Shown here: positions 18,601 through 25,053 of the stretch, one piece after another
Layout of the letters: every line of letters starts with the position of its first letter
Numbering within the stretch: the first letter of the stretch is position 1
Source of the DNA: Candidatus Omnitrophota bacterium
GTDB taxonomy: Bacteria; Omnitrophota; Omnitrophia; Omnitrophales; Danuiimicrobiaceae
NCBI GenBank assembly: GCA_016206945.1
Contig: JACQQP010000070.1
Span: 1-26,039, forward strand
DNA: 26,039 bases
Direction of reading: 5' to 3'
The notes under the pieces: model-generated
The model's database searches: none
What the model saw: the letters and a program-made list of their open reading frames with translations, nothing else
What the model was told of the DNA's origin: nothing
Position numbers and translations under genes: made by a program

Positions 18601-18983
18601 ATGAACTGTACATGGGCGGTTATATTGTCGGGGCCTTCATGGCTTATCATGAACTGACTCAGGACGAGGCCGTTAAAGAAATGTTTTTGAAGCTGGTGCG
18701 TTACTTGGCCCCGCTGGAATTTACAGGGCCTACAATTCTCCACGGCATTGGCTATGCTTATTTGATCACACAGGACCCATTTTTCATCTATGCTGCGGAG
18801 GAGAACTTAAAACGGCTGATGGACCACCAGCAATTTTCACGAGATCCGCTGTTAGACGGTTTGATTTACGATAAGCCCATTTATCACAGGCCAATGGCAA
18901 TGCTCTCCACCGTCCCGTATGTTTTTGGCGCGCTGGAAGAGCACTTTGCGCGGCAGAATGAGAATCTTCGACCTAAGCCATGA
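15693..18983 (+). CDS. Membrane-anchored PL26/YetA-like putative polysaccharide lyase
   Basis: 1096 residues. One membrane helix lies near 47-68 after a charged N-terminal segment, so the bulk should be periplasmic. A beta-sandwich resembling a carbohydrate-binding domain follows (about 105-250, ending in FYIDDFRLV). Next comes a RIFT-barrel-like region from about 293 with GIPFPMGEL and WPDRSVKWLGIHFE, matching the PcRGLX/YetA N-terminal domain of exo-rhamnogalacturonan lyase relatives. From about 700 to 1090 is a helical repeat region resembling an alpha/alpha toroid (WGWYNCEGVGTHTGALLQF; HRHSGDHWSGRTDEASHT; several His/Trp-rich turns). Family resemblance suggests cleavage of an acidic or uronate-containing polymer; substrate and catalytic residues are not established. 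It begins 3 nt after the O-antigen-ligase-like gene. In this operon it may trim the product or clear misdirected polymer. Confidence 0.78.
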   Translation: MSQLDELRKKASELVDLGHSFAKSYKQKTLERINELFGAKDPISRLKLIAAGALVCIAAGFIVGIALTKAKSASGFQGEGAGRLPILRAFLGKKFAFTGLQPDGSFVFSNFEKPENLAAWSFVDAHLVPSTQYAWEGSFSGKLTFSRGKELSAITIDELGRGKDNPSDWSKYGALQFFVFHPGNQTELLTLMVTDLWGKRYEESISVPKGIWAKIALPMNKMASAINVQKINQISISKRGVTESLDFYIDDFRLVPSTTSFGTFTRENIFDYGFAKRKPAWLIQDQQINSEAVHVPFIVTNETSAFCQLCPVEGGIPFPMGELRDPDTIRIRNPYGEELPFQTRVLAHWPDRSVKWLGIHFETSLGPREGGGFFLDYSDKIRKFDFATTLKSKETNESIEIETGVMKAILNKKSFFLFDQVFVDQNGNNLFEPGELMTSRALLTLQFRNKEFRADLDTKTYKLEIEEKGPQKLVLKARSWLQAGDGERFGQLVVRYYFYSGKSYVKIAHTLIYTGYPENRQYAPYQIANLSANEAVESFGIRIPFQFSASGEEQVYLGLAEQHPFQIKMGEELAIVQKDYDSADLRRDREKIQLPDHFAGWFDVSNLSNGIAVSLRHFRENYPKAFSINRLKGGVEIDLWPKEAGVLDLSTTEKAVGPDDYGRGSAFGLAKTHDLLIYFHKGDQAQSNALNLAGGFLEPLLIRSNPYWVDATGALGRLLPADPKYGTLEKMLERLFNWAERQPRNFKWYGMLDFGDTLTWWRNEEEDGQTYPEMGWHPVGRWGWYNCEGVGTHTGALLQFARTGHWKYFEFGENLAKHIMDIDTVHYDTVKEKRLKNVINERYSWVGSMHRHSGDHWSGRTDEASHTNVLGLLIYYYLTGNERAFDVVKEVGEYFLREPFTYVDRPDLAPNRAMANALWGDVLLYQATWEDRYKKAAEKIIKIFLKGQQPDGSFLENYNALTRTWAGAKHELYMGGYIVGAFMAYHELTQDEAVKEMFLKLVRYLAPLEFTGPTILHGIGYAYLITQDPFFIYAAEENLKRLMDHQQFSRDPLLDGLIYDKPIYHRPMAMLSTVPYVFGALEEHFARQNENLRPKP

Positions 18984-20215
18984 AAACGAAAACTCGGGTT
19001 CATTTTATAGTTGGTCTTATTCTTGTCTCAATATTTTTTGGGCGCATGGAGATTTTTTCGAATCAAGAGAAACGGATTTACGTCCTATTTCGGCTGGATG
19101 ATTATTCAAGCAAAAGTTTAACGGCGTTTGATCTTAAAGTGATTGAATCATTCAAAAAAAGAAATTTGTCGTGCACCTTCGGAGTCATTCCCTTTGACAA
19201 GAGCGGAAATACCGCTGGAGTTCCGACTCAAGATCCCCATTTGTTAAGCGCAGAAAAGGCGGCGATTCTTAGGGACGCCGTGAAACAGGGCACCGTGGAA
19301 GCCGCAATGCACGGCGTTTTTCACGATCAAGTTGCCCGAGATAAGACATTTGGCGCCGGTGAGTTCCTAACTTTGGATTATGAGCACCAACTCGGAAGGA
19401 TTTTGGAAGGAAAGAAGTTTCTGGAAAGGATGTTGCGCGAACCTGTGGATATATTTATTCCGCCGTATAATGCGTATGATTCCCATACGATCAAAGCACT
19501 CGAGAAAGCGGGATTTTCGATTTTATCCGCCGACGTTTTTGGTCCCGCCGGTCACGATTCTAGACTCAAATTCGTTCCGGAAACAACGAACTTGCTTCGT
19601 TTGCGTGAGGCGATTCAAGCGACACGGAAGGGCCGAGAGCCATCTTCTTTGATCACGGTTTTATTTCATTTGTCCGATTTTGAAGAACTCGAACGTCGAG
19701 AAGCAAAATTAAGTTATCCAGAGTTTGAAGATCTTCTTTCTTGGGTTTCGGAACAAAAGGATGTTCGCGTGATCGGTTTCAAAGAAGCGGTTCAACTTTT
19801 ACCCAATTTAGACGCAGAGCGGTTTATGACGTATCAGAAGTTTTTTAGGATTTACGCCACGCTGCCAGAGTTCCTTCGGCCATTTTCTAAAAGTGTTTAT
19901 TGGTCACAGCCGACTTTGTCTCGTTTCATCGTGGTTGGGTGGACTCTGCTCTTGGCTTTTTATCTCGTCTTGTTTGCGTTTTCTATTTGTGTGGCGCGTT
20001 TCCTTGTTTCGGTGCGTTTCATGAATTCGCGAGCGGCACAATTCGGGGCGCAAGTGCTGCTTGTATTGCTTTTGGGCCACATCGTATATGACCGCAATAT
20101 GGGTCGAATGGACGGTATCGCGTTAGTATTTCTTGCAGGTTTCTGTCTGAGCTTATGGTCACTTCGTCTTCTTAGGAGGCAAAATCGTGAGCATCAACTC
20201 TCAAATTGTAGATAG
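18980..20215 (+). CDS. DUF2334-type deacetylase-fold membrane protein
   Basis: 411 residues. An N-terminal hydrophobic leader (about 6-24) places the following domain outside the membrane. The domain (about 33-275) has the DUF2334/glycoside hydrolase-deacetylase pattern: LFRLDDYSS (D40, D41), TFGVIPF, AMHGVFHD (H111, H115), FIPPYNAYD and TVLFHLSDF. Two or three membrane helices fill the C-terminus (about 310-400). Related proteins are predicted glycan deacetylases; activity is not shown here. ATGA overlap with the lyase gene and a 28-nt overlap with the methyltransferase gene. The domain order (signal anchor, enzyme, terminal helices) is unusual compared with soluble deacetylases and suggests a membrane-tethered modification enzyme. 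Confidence 0.78.
   Translation: MKTKTRVHFIVGLILVSIFFGRMEIFSNQEKRIYVLFRLDDYSSKSLTAFDLKVIESFKKRNLSCTFGVIPFDKSGNTAGVPTQDPHLLSAEKAAILRDAVKQGTVEAAMHGVFHDQVARDKTFGAGEFLTLDYEHQLGRILEGKKFLERMLREPVDIFIPPYNAYDSHTIKALEKAGFSILSADVFGPAGHDSRLKFVPETTNLLRLREAIQATRKGREPSSLITVLFHLSDFEELERREAKLSYPEFEDLLSWVSEQKDVRVIGFKEAVQLLPNLDAERFMTYQKFFRIYATLPEFLRPFSKSVYWSQPTLSRFIVVGWTLLLAFYLVLFAFSICVARFLVSVRFMNSRAAQFGAQVLLVLLLGHIVYDRNMGRMDGIALVFLAGFCLSLWSLRLLRRQNREHQLSNCR
20174..20179 (+). promoter_or_regulatory. Strong Shine-Dalgarno deciding a GTG start
   Basis: AGGAGG lies 7 nt upstream of GTG 20187, inside the preceding coding sequence. It is the strongest such site noticed in the operon and supports the non-ATG start. 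Confidence 0.65.
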
Positions 20216-21134
20216 GCTTTCTTGCATTTTTTGCGGCGGAAACGGAAACTTGGAAACGTTGATTCCTTCGAGGATTCTGATGCCAGACGCTGCGAATGTT
20301 TTGAGATGCCACAAATGCGGTTTGGTATTTCTCGAGTCGCTTGATTCTCGAGAGGAACTAGATAAGGAAGAAGCAAGTTATTGGGCCAATGAGGAGCAGA
20401 AGAGAATCTATTTCCAAGAGACCGTTCAGAAGGTTTTTCTTAAAGAATTTAAAGCTAGACTCGACGTGCTCGAAAAATGGGTCGGGCGCTCAGGTCGTTT
20501 GTTAGATGTCGGTTGTGGGGTGGGCCATTTTTTGGCAGTGGCTCGCACGAGAGGATGGAACGCGCGGGGTTTGGACATTTCTCGTGGGGCAAGAGAAGCG
20601 GCCGGCGAGGGATATGGCTTGGACGTTCAGGTGAACACACTTGAGAACGCGCATTTTCAGGCCGGAGAATTTGACGTGATTACGCTTTGGGACGTAATCG
20701 AGCACATTCGTCGACCCGTCGAAAATTTGAGAGCAGGCAATCGACTGCTTCGAAGGGGCGGAATTATTGCAATGAAAACGCCAAATGAGGCTGGACTTTT
20801 TAAGCAAATGGCTTTAACGCTCTATAAGACATTAGGGGATCGAGGCGCATTTCTCTTGAAATATGTTTATTATATTCCCCATTATTTTTCGTATTCCCAG
20901 AAAACGATGAATTTATTGTTAGAACGTACCGGCTTTCAAGCCATTCGATATGAAATGGATGAGACCCCTCAGGAATTTGCGCGTGAAAAAATCAATGTCC
21001 ATTACAACAGTGATCCCAAGCATTCTCTTGTAGCGCGGGCCCTTCCTCTGGCTTCATTTTTGAGCAAGCTGGTTGGAAAAGAAAACAAGATGACCGTTTA
21101 CGCACGTAAAGTTCGCGAGGCAAGCCATGCATAA
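20187..21134 (+). CDS. Zinc-ribbon class I SAM-dependent methyltransferase
   Basis: 315 residues. The N-terminal zinc ribbon has CxxC pairs C13/C16 and C41/C44. A Rossmann methyltransferase domain follows, with the glycine-rich SAM loop LLDVGCGVGHF (D107 to G113), the acidic residue GLDIS after strand 2, and DVITLWDVIEHIRRP as motif IV. This architecture (Methyltransf_23-like with ribbon) is common in surface polysaccharide clusters, where such enzymes methylate sugars or chain ends. Here O-methylation of the glycan is inferred from neighbours. Cytoplasmic. Start is GTG, supported by AGGAGG 7 nt upstream; the stop overlaps the next gene by 8 nt. Confidence 0.85.
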   Translation: MSINSQIVDRLSCIFCGGNGNLETLIPSRILMPDAANVLRCHKCGLVFLESLDSREELDKEEASYWANEEQKRIYFQETVQKVFLKEFKARLDVLEKWVGRSGRLLDVGCGVGHFLAVARTRGWNARGLDISRGAREAAGEGYGLDVQVNTLENAHFQAGEFDVITLWDVIEHIRRPVENLRAGNRLLRRGGIIAMKTPNEAGLFKQMALTLYKTLGDRGAFLLKYVYYIPHYFSYSQKTMNLLLERTGFQAIRYEMDETPQEFAREKINVHYNSDPKHSLVARALPLASFLSKLVGKENKMTVYARKVREASHA

Positions 21135-21924
21135 CGCAGGGCATTTAACCATTTTGAATTACCACGGAGTTGAAAAAGAGAAGGGAGAATATCCATGGCT
21201 TGATGTAGAAAGGCCCTATGTTATTTCGCTTAAAACTTTTGAAGAGCAGCTTGATCTCCTTTTGGAGAATGGATTCAAGACCCTGACGATGGGTGAGCTA
21301 GAAGATTGGGTGGAGGGAAGATGCGTCTATGCGAAACCAGTCGTCCTTACGTTCGATGATGGCCATATAGGTCATTATCAATATGTAGTAAGTGCTCTGA
21401 GCCGCAGACATTTTAAAGGCGCTTTCTTTATTCCAGCAGGTTTGGTGGGGCAGCAGAATCATATGGGTTGGGAGGAGTTGAAAAGTTTGGTCGCAAGCGG
21501 ATTTGAGGTCGGATCTCATGGAGTCAAGCACATTCCGCTTTCCGATTTATCACACCACGAGTTGTGGAAGGAGCTTGATAAATCCAAGTCGACGCTTGAA
21601 AGAGAATTGGGCGTACCCATAAAAGGATTTTCTGTCCCTCGGGGATATTATCAAATTAGAATCCGCGAAGTGGCAATGGAACTTGGATATAAATTTCTTT
21701 TCACCTCGCGGTTTGATGTGAATGAACCCGGACATGATCCATGGCGGCTCAATCGAATTGCGGTAAAACGAAATCTATCCAGGGGAGATTTCTTGAGGTT
21801 TGTCCACGGGGATTTGGGCTATAAAAGAGTTGTAGAACAGATGAAGGAAGCAGCGAGAAGATTTGTTAAGCCTTCTTTTTATGACGCACTCGCGGATCTG
21901 AAGAGGACACTGACTCATGGTTGA
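21127..21924 (+). CDS. Polysaccharide deacetylase (CE4, NodB-like)
   Basis: 265 residues with a complete NodB domain: LTILNYHGV at the first strand, LTFDDGH (T75, F76, D77, D78, G79), GSHGVKH (metal-binding H131 and H135), and FSVPRGYYQ as the third motif, where the usual YPYG is replaced by VPRG. No signal peptide is visible. Expected role is removal of acetyl groups from an amino sugar of the locus glycan or of a precursor. It differs from the deacetylase at 13483-14256 in length and motif detail, so the two probably act on different positions or steps. It overlaps the methyltransferase gene by 8 nt and the following GT2 gene by 8 nt. Confidence 0.87.
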   Translation: MHNAGHLTILNYHGVEKEKGEYPWLDVERPYVISLKTFEEQLDLLLENGFKTLTMGELEDWVEGRCVYAKPVVLTFDDGHIGHYQYVVSALSRRHFKGAFFIPAGLVGQQNHMGWEELKSLVASGFEVGSHGVKHIPLSDLSHHELWKELDKSKSTLERELGVPIKGFSVPRGYYQIRIREVAMELGYKFLFTSRFDVNEPGHDPWRLNRIAVKRNLSRGDFLRFVHGDLGYKRVVEQMKEAARRFVKPSFYDALADLKRTLTHG

Positions 21925-23080
21925 GCTTATTTTCTCGTTCCTATTTTGGTTTTCGACAGGGGTGGTCGCTTATACCTATTTTGGGTATCCCGCGTTCCTT
22001 TACGTCCTAAGTATTTTTTTGAAGCAGCCCGTTAGAAAAGCGCCGGCTGAACCGTCGGTGAGCGTGATAATTTCCGCATTTAACGAAGAACGAGCCATTG
22101 AGCGGAAACTGGTGAATTTGCTTGCGCTGGATTATCCCGAAGAGAAACTTGAAATTTTAGTTGGTTCCGATGGCGCATCCGACCGAACAGATGAAATTGT
22201 TTCTAAGTTTCATTCGGCCCGGATCCGGTTCTTTCGCTTTGTGGAGAATTTTGGAAAACCGCACGTTCTGAGTGCACTGGTCCAAGAAGCCGGCGGCGAA
22301 ATCCTTGTTTTCACTGATGCAAGACAGGAGTTTGATCGGGACACGGTCCGTGCTTTGGTAGCTAATTTTGAAGATTCAAAAGTAGGATGTATTTCTGGAG
22401 AGCTTTATTTGAGGATGCCGTCCCAAGGTTCTGGAGCCGTCGCGGGCGGTATGAATGCCTATTGGCGGTACGAGAAATTCCTCCGAAAGAAAGAAAGCGC
22501 GATCGGCTCCATGTTGGGAGCAACGGGAGCGGTCTATGCCATTCGGAAAATTTTATTTCCTAAGGCATTGCCCGCGGATATTCTCGTCGATGACATGTAT
22601 ATTCCTTTTGAAGTGATTGCGAAAGGGTATCGCGCCGTTTTTGAGTCAGAGGCGCGCGCCTATGACCAAGTTTCTAAAGAAAGCGCTCAAGAATTTAAAC
22701 GGAAGGTGAGAACCTTGACGGGTAACTATCAAGTCTTCAAGCATTTCCCGAAACTTTTCATTCCCTTTAAGAGTCCGATCGCTTGGCAGCTTTTTTCGCA
22801 CAAGTTTTTGCGATTGTTCGTACCTTTTTTTCTGGTACTCGTTTTGATTTCGAATCTATTTTTATTGAAGCAGTCTTTCTACCTTTACTGCCTTGTCCTT
22901 CAGATCATCTTTTATGGTTTGGCCACGTATGAGGCTTGGAGAATGAAAAACCATGAGAGAAAGAAAGGGATTGGCTATCTTCCTTATATGTTTTGTCTTC
23001 TTAATTATTCGGCCGTTATGGGGTTTCTTTGTTTCATCAGGGGAGAACAACAGGTGACTTGGGAGCGAGCCTATGCGTAG
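21917..23080 (+). CDS. Membrane-bound family 2 glycosyltransferase
   Basis: 387 residues. One N-terminal helix (about 5-30) precedes a GT-A domain: VSVIISAFNEE, SDGASD (S84, D85), VFTDARQ (T133, D134, A135, the DxD-like position), GATGAVYAI and VDDM (D225, D226, likely catalytic base). RKVRTLTGNYQ stands at the QxxRW-like acceptor position. Three membrane helices follow near 290-370. This is the IcaA/BcsA-like processive synthase layout, but without the canonical QRxRW, so single-sugar transfer is equally possible. Two active-site deacetylases in the operon make an N-acetylated polymer product plausible; that is inference. Last gene before the S23 insert. Confidence 0.85.
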   Translation: MVELIFSFLFWFSTGVVAYTYFGYPAFLYVLSIFLKQPVRKAPAEPSVSVIISAFNEERAIERKLVNLLALDYPEEKLEILVGSDGASDRTDEIVSKFHSARIRFFRFVENFGKPHVLSALVQEAGGEILVFTDARQEFDRDTVRALVANFEDSKVGCISGELYLRMPSQGSGAVAGGMNAYWRYEKFLRKKESAIGSMLGATGAVYAIRKILFPKALPADILVDDMYIPFEVIAKGYRAVFESEARAYDQVSKESAQEFKRKVRTLTGNYQVFKHFPKLFIPFKSPIAWQLFSHKFLRLFVPFFLVLVLISNLFLLKQSFYLYCLVLQIIFYGLATYEAWRMKNHERKKGIGYLPYMFCLLNYSAVMGFLCFIRGEQQVTWERAYA

Positions 23081-23083
23081 ATT

Positions 23084-23116
23084 AAGTTTCGAGTTTCAAG
23101 TTTAGAGTTTTGAGTT
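23084..23116. repeat. Left 33-bp inverted repeat of the S23 cassette
   Basis: Degenerate 7-bp periodic sequence (units like GAGTTTT, GAGTTTC) starting 3 nt after the GT2 stop and ending right at the S23 ATG. It is the inverted counterpart of 23506-23538, with 28 of 33 positions matching. Confidence 0.75.
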
Positions 23117-23506
23117 ATGGCGACTTTAAAACGATTCGAAGATATTGAAGCTTGGAAAAAAGCGAGAGTGCTTACGAAGAAGGTTTATGCTGTTTCAAAA
23201 AATGGATCTTTTGCAAAGGATTTTGCTTTGCGTGATCAGATCCGTACAGCCGCAATTTCAATTATGGCTAACATCGCTGAAGGTTTCGAACGAGGAGGAA
23301 GCAAAGAATTTATTCAATTCTTATCTATGGCAAAAGCCTCGTCAGCTGAAGTTCGTTCTCATCTTTATGTCACTTTAGATCAGTCGTATTTAGACGAAAG
23401 TACATTTCGTGAACTTTACAGCCTTTCAAATGAAATCAATCGAATCATTTCTGGTTTGATGAGCTATTTATCTGATTCTAAAGTGAAAGGTAGAAAGTTT
23501 AAATGA
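23117..23506 (+). CDS. Four-helix-bundle protein (S23 / 23S rRNA intervening-sequence family)
   Basis: 129 residues, typical size. The family core is clear: FEDIEAWKKAR in helix 1, then LRDQIRTAAISIMANIAEGFERGG and FIQFLSMAKASSAEVRSHLY. These small proteins were first described from insertions in 23S rRNA genes and are relatives of the Avd accessory protein of diversity-generating retroelements; no reverse transcriptase or variable repeat is nearby. Function in bacteria is largely unknown. The gene is AT-richer than its neighbours, sits in the operon's only real gap, and is bounded by 33-bp inverted heptad repeats, so it looks acquired. Its stop overlaps the exosortase ATG (ATGA). Confidence 0.88.
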   Translation: MATLKRFEDIEAWKKARVLTKKVYAVSKNGSFAKDFALRDQIRTAAISIMANIAEGFERGGSKEFIQFLSMAKASSAEVRSHLYVTLDQSYLDESTFRELYSLSNEINRIISGLMSYLSDSKVKGRKFK

Positions 23507-24369
23507 ATTCAAAACTCAAAACTCAAAACTCAAAACTTTTTTCTCTCCTTGCATGGTCTTCCCTTATTGGATTGTTAACTTATACGTACTATCCCACGTT
23601 TGCTTGGATGGTGGATCGGTGGATGGCGCGGGATTCTTATTTTGCGCACGGATTCCTAATTCCCTTAGTTTCCCTATATTGGATTTTTAAGAAGCGAGGG
23701 GAACTGGCGTCCTGTGATCGCGTTTCGGAACCGTACGGTCTTATCGTTCTTATCGCAGGCATTCTGATCCAAGTGTTCGCAAACGTATTTCGAATTTATT
23801 TCGTATCCGCTTTTTCCTTCGTTATCGTCCTTCTTGGAGGCGTATTATTTTTGTTTGGAAAGAACGTAGCGCGGGCAACGTGGTTTCCTATTGCTTTTCT
23901 GTGTTTGATGATCCCTCTGCCGCTTCTCGTGATCTCAGAAGTGACCCTCAAAATGAAATTTTTCGTTTCGGAGATTGCCACTTATTTCCTAAACGCAATA
24001 GGACTTCAGACAATTCGCCAGGGAAGTTACATTTATACGCCGAATTCCGTCGTTCTTGTGGGAGATCCGTGTAGTGGCCTTCGGTCGTTTCTGGCTTTTC
24101 TCTGTTTGGGTTTCGTCTTCGCTTACGGAAGTCATATCGACATGTGGAAGAAGGCAGTTTTGATTGCGGTCGGGCTTCCTTTGGCGATCGTGTCTAATAT
24201 CGGGCGGGTGTTTGCCATGGGGCTTTTGGGGGAGCTCTATGGAGTCGGATTTATTTCAACAAAGGTGATCCATGATGGCGGAGGCATCCTCGCTTTCGTC
24301 ATCGCTTTTTTTTGCTTTATGATGATTCGGCGAAAATTGGAGCGCATTCATGTTCCGAAAATGGGATAA
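23503..24369 (+). CDS. xrt: Exosortase (exosortase/archaeosortase family transpeptidase)
   Basis: 288 residues with about eight membrane helices. Family signatures: FAHGFLIPLVSLYWIF after the first helix, catalytic Cys190 in GDPCSGLRS, Arg235 in SNIGRV and His257 in VIHDGGG, the Cys-Arg-His set of exosortases. The enzyme recognises C-terminal sorting tags (PEP-CTERM type) in the inner membrane, cleaves them and is thought to pass the protein on for surface attachment. No cargo gene lies in the window. The start at 23503 overlaps the S23 stop, and the first ten or so residues come from the repeat, so the native N-terminus may have been replaced by the insertion. Ends with a 20-nt overlap into epsI. 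Confidence 0.92.
   Translation: MNSKLKTQNSKLFSLLAWSSLIGLLTYTYYPTFAWMVDRWMARDSYFAHGFLIPLVSLYWIFKKRGELASCDRVSEPYGLIVLIAGILIQVFANVFRIYFVSAFSFVIVLLGGVLFLFGKNVARATWFPIAFLCLMIPLPLLVISEVTLKMKFFVSEIATYFLNAIGLQTIRQGSYIYTPNSVVLVGDPCSGLRSFLAFLCLGFVFAYGSHIDMWKKAVLIAVGLPLAIVSNIGRVFAMGLLGELYGVGFISTKVIHDGGGILAFVIAFFCFMMIRRKLERIHVPKMG
23506..23538. repeat. Right 33-bp inverted repeat, translated as the exosortase N-terminus
   Basis: Four nearly perfect tandem AAAACTC units plus a partial unit. It is the inverted counterpart of 23084-23116. It encodes SKLKTQNSKL at the start of the exosortase, which explains that protein's low-complexity N-terminus. Confidence 0.78.
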
Positions 24370-24961
24370 GCGTTTTTTGACGGTTCTGGTTCTGCTGGGA
24401 GGTCTTTGTTTTTTTCCGCTTGCTTTGCCCACGTCGCATTCTGTAGACCAAGTCGTGGATCCCCGATTTACGGCAATTCCTTTTCAAATTGGAGATTGGG
24501 CGGGTCAGGATACCCCTGTCGATGAATTGACTTATCAAATTCTTGAGACGCGAAACATCCTTTCCCGTTATTATCGAAACTCTAAGGAGGAGACCGTTCA
24601 TCTTCTGCTTGTGGGTTCTAGTAAAGATCGCCGCGTTGCCCACCCACCGGAGGTATGCTATACGTCTTCGCACTATGCGATTTTAGAGTCAAAAGAGGGC
24701 ACGCTTGAGATTTCTGGGAATCAGATTCCCATAAAACATTTCGTGGCACAGGATGAGAGAAATCCGAAAGACGAGCAACAAGTCCTTTATCTCTATAAGG
24801 TAGGCAAACGCTTTACCACGAATTACTACACCCAGCAGCTTCAATTTGCTTGGGATAGTCTCACGCGTCGGGAAACTCAAGTTCTTTTAATTCGCCTCGC
24901 AGGTTCTCGGGGCGGACCCTTCCAGGAATTTCTGTCTCAAATCCTTCCGTATGTTTCCTGA
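24350..24961 (+). CDS. epsI: EpsI family exosortase-associated protein
   Basis: 203 residues. A short N-terminal hydrophobic segment (about 8-28) precedes a periplasmic EpsI (DUF3485) domain with IPFQIGDWAGQD, the hallmark HPPEVCY (H98 to Y104) and a C-terminal amphipathic segment. EpsI is found next to or fused with exosortases in exopolysaccharide loci; its biochemical role is not settled. The conserved Cys103 is present. Translation begins inside the exosortase gene, preceded by GGAG, so the two are coupled. Last + strand gene; it converges with the minus-strand GT2 across a structured repeat. Confidence 0.9.
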   Translation: MFRKWDKRFLTVLVLLGGLCFFPLALPTSHSVDQVVDPRFTAIPFQIGDWAGQDTPVDELTYQILETRNILSRYYRNSKEETVHLLLVGSSKDRRVAHPPEVCYTSSHYAILESKEGTLEISGNQIPIKHFVAQDERNPKDEQQVLYLYKVGKRFTTNYYTQQLQFAWDSLTRRETQVLLIRLAGSRGGPFQEFLSQILPYVS

Positions 24962-24964
24962 AAT

Positions 24965-25053
24965 CTAGTGCTTCGACTCATTTGATTTTGTGTGTTCGCT
25001 CAGCACTGTGGTGAGCGATCCGCCAAGATTTGTGGCGGAAGTCGAACCACTAG
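24965..25053. repeat. Nested inverted-repeat element between convergent genes
   Basis: Outer arms CTAGTGCTTCGAC (24965-24977) and GTCGAACCACTAG (25041-25053) match at 12 of 13 positions. They enclose two further hairpins: a 19-nt near-palindrome GCTCAGCACTGTGGTGAGC and CCGCCA/TGGCGG (25020-25025 and 25033-25038). The result is a branched, cloverleaf-like fold. The right arm contains the stop codon of the minus-strand gene. There is no T run, so it is not a classical rho-independent terminator, though it could stop transcription from both sides. It resembles short dispersed palindromic elements. Confidence 0.7.

Larger units (their letters stand above)
3..24961 (+). other. Single exopolysaccharide/exosortase operon (polycistron)
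   Basis: Eighteen consecutive + strand genes, including the S23 insert. Stop and next start overlap by 4 to 28 nt or lie at most 3 nt apart at every junction except one: the 36 nt before the S23 gene. No internal terminator-like hairpin with a T run, and no convincing internal promoter, was seen. Such packing implies one transcript with translational coupling. The promoter must lie left of the window, since the first gene is still open at the edge. That the products share a pathway is inferred from their glycan-related families. Confidence 0.8.

Noticed and set aside
23117..23506. S23 protein as an Avd-type subunit of a diversity-generating retroelement
   Set aside because: No reverse transcriptase, template repeat or variable repeat is present in the window.
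23506..23538. Tandem AAAACTC units as a possible CRISPR-like array
   Set aside because: Seven-base units without spacers; a short tandem/inverted repeat bounding the S23 gene.
24965..25053. Classical rho-independent terminator
   Set aside because: Strong hairpins but no adjacent T run on either strand; recorded as a structured repeat instead.
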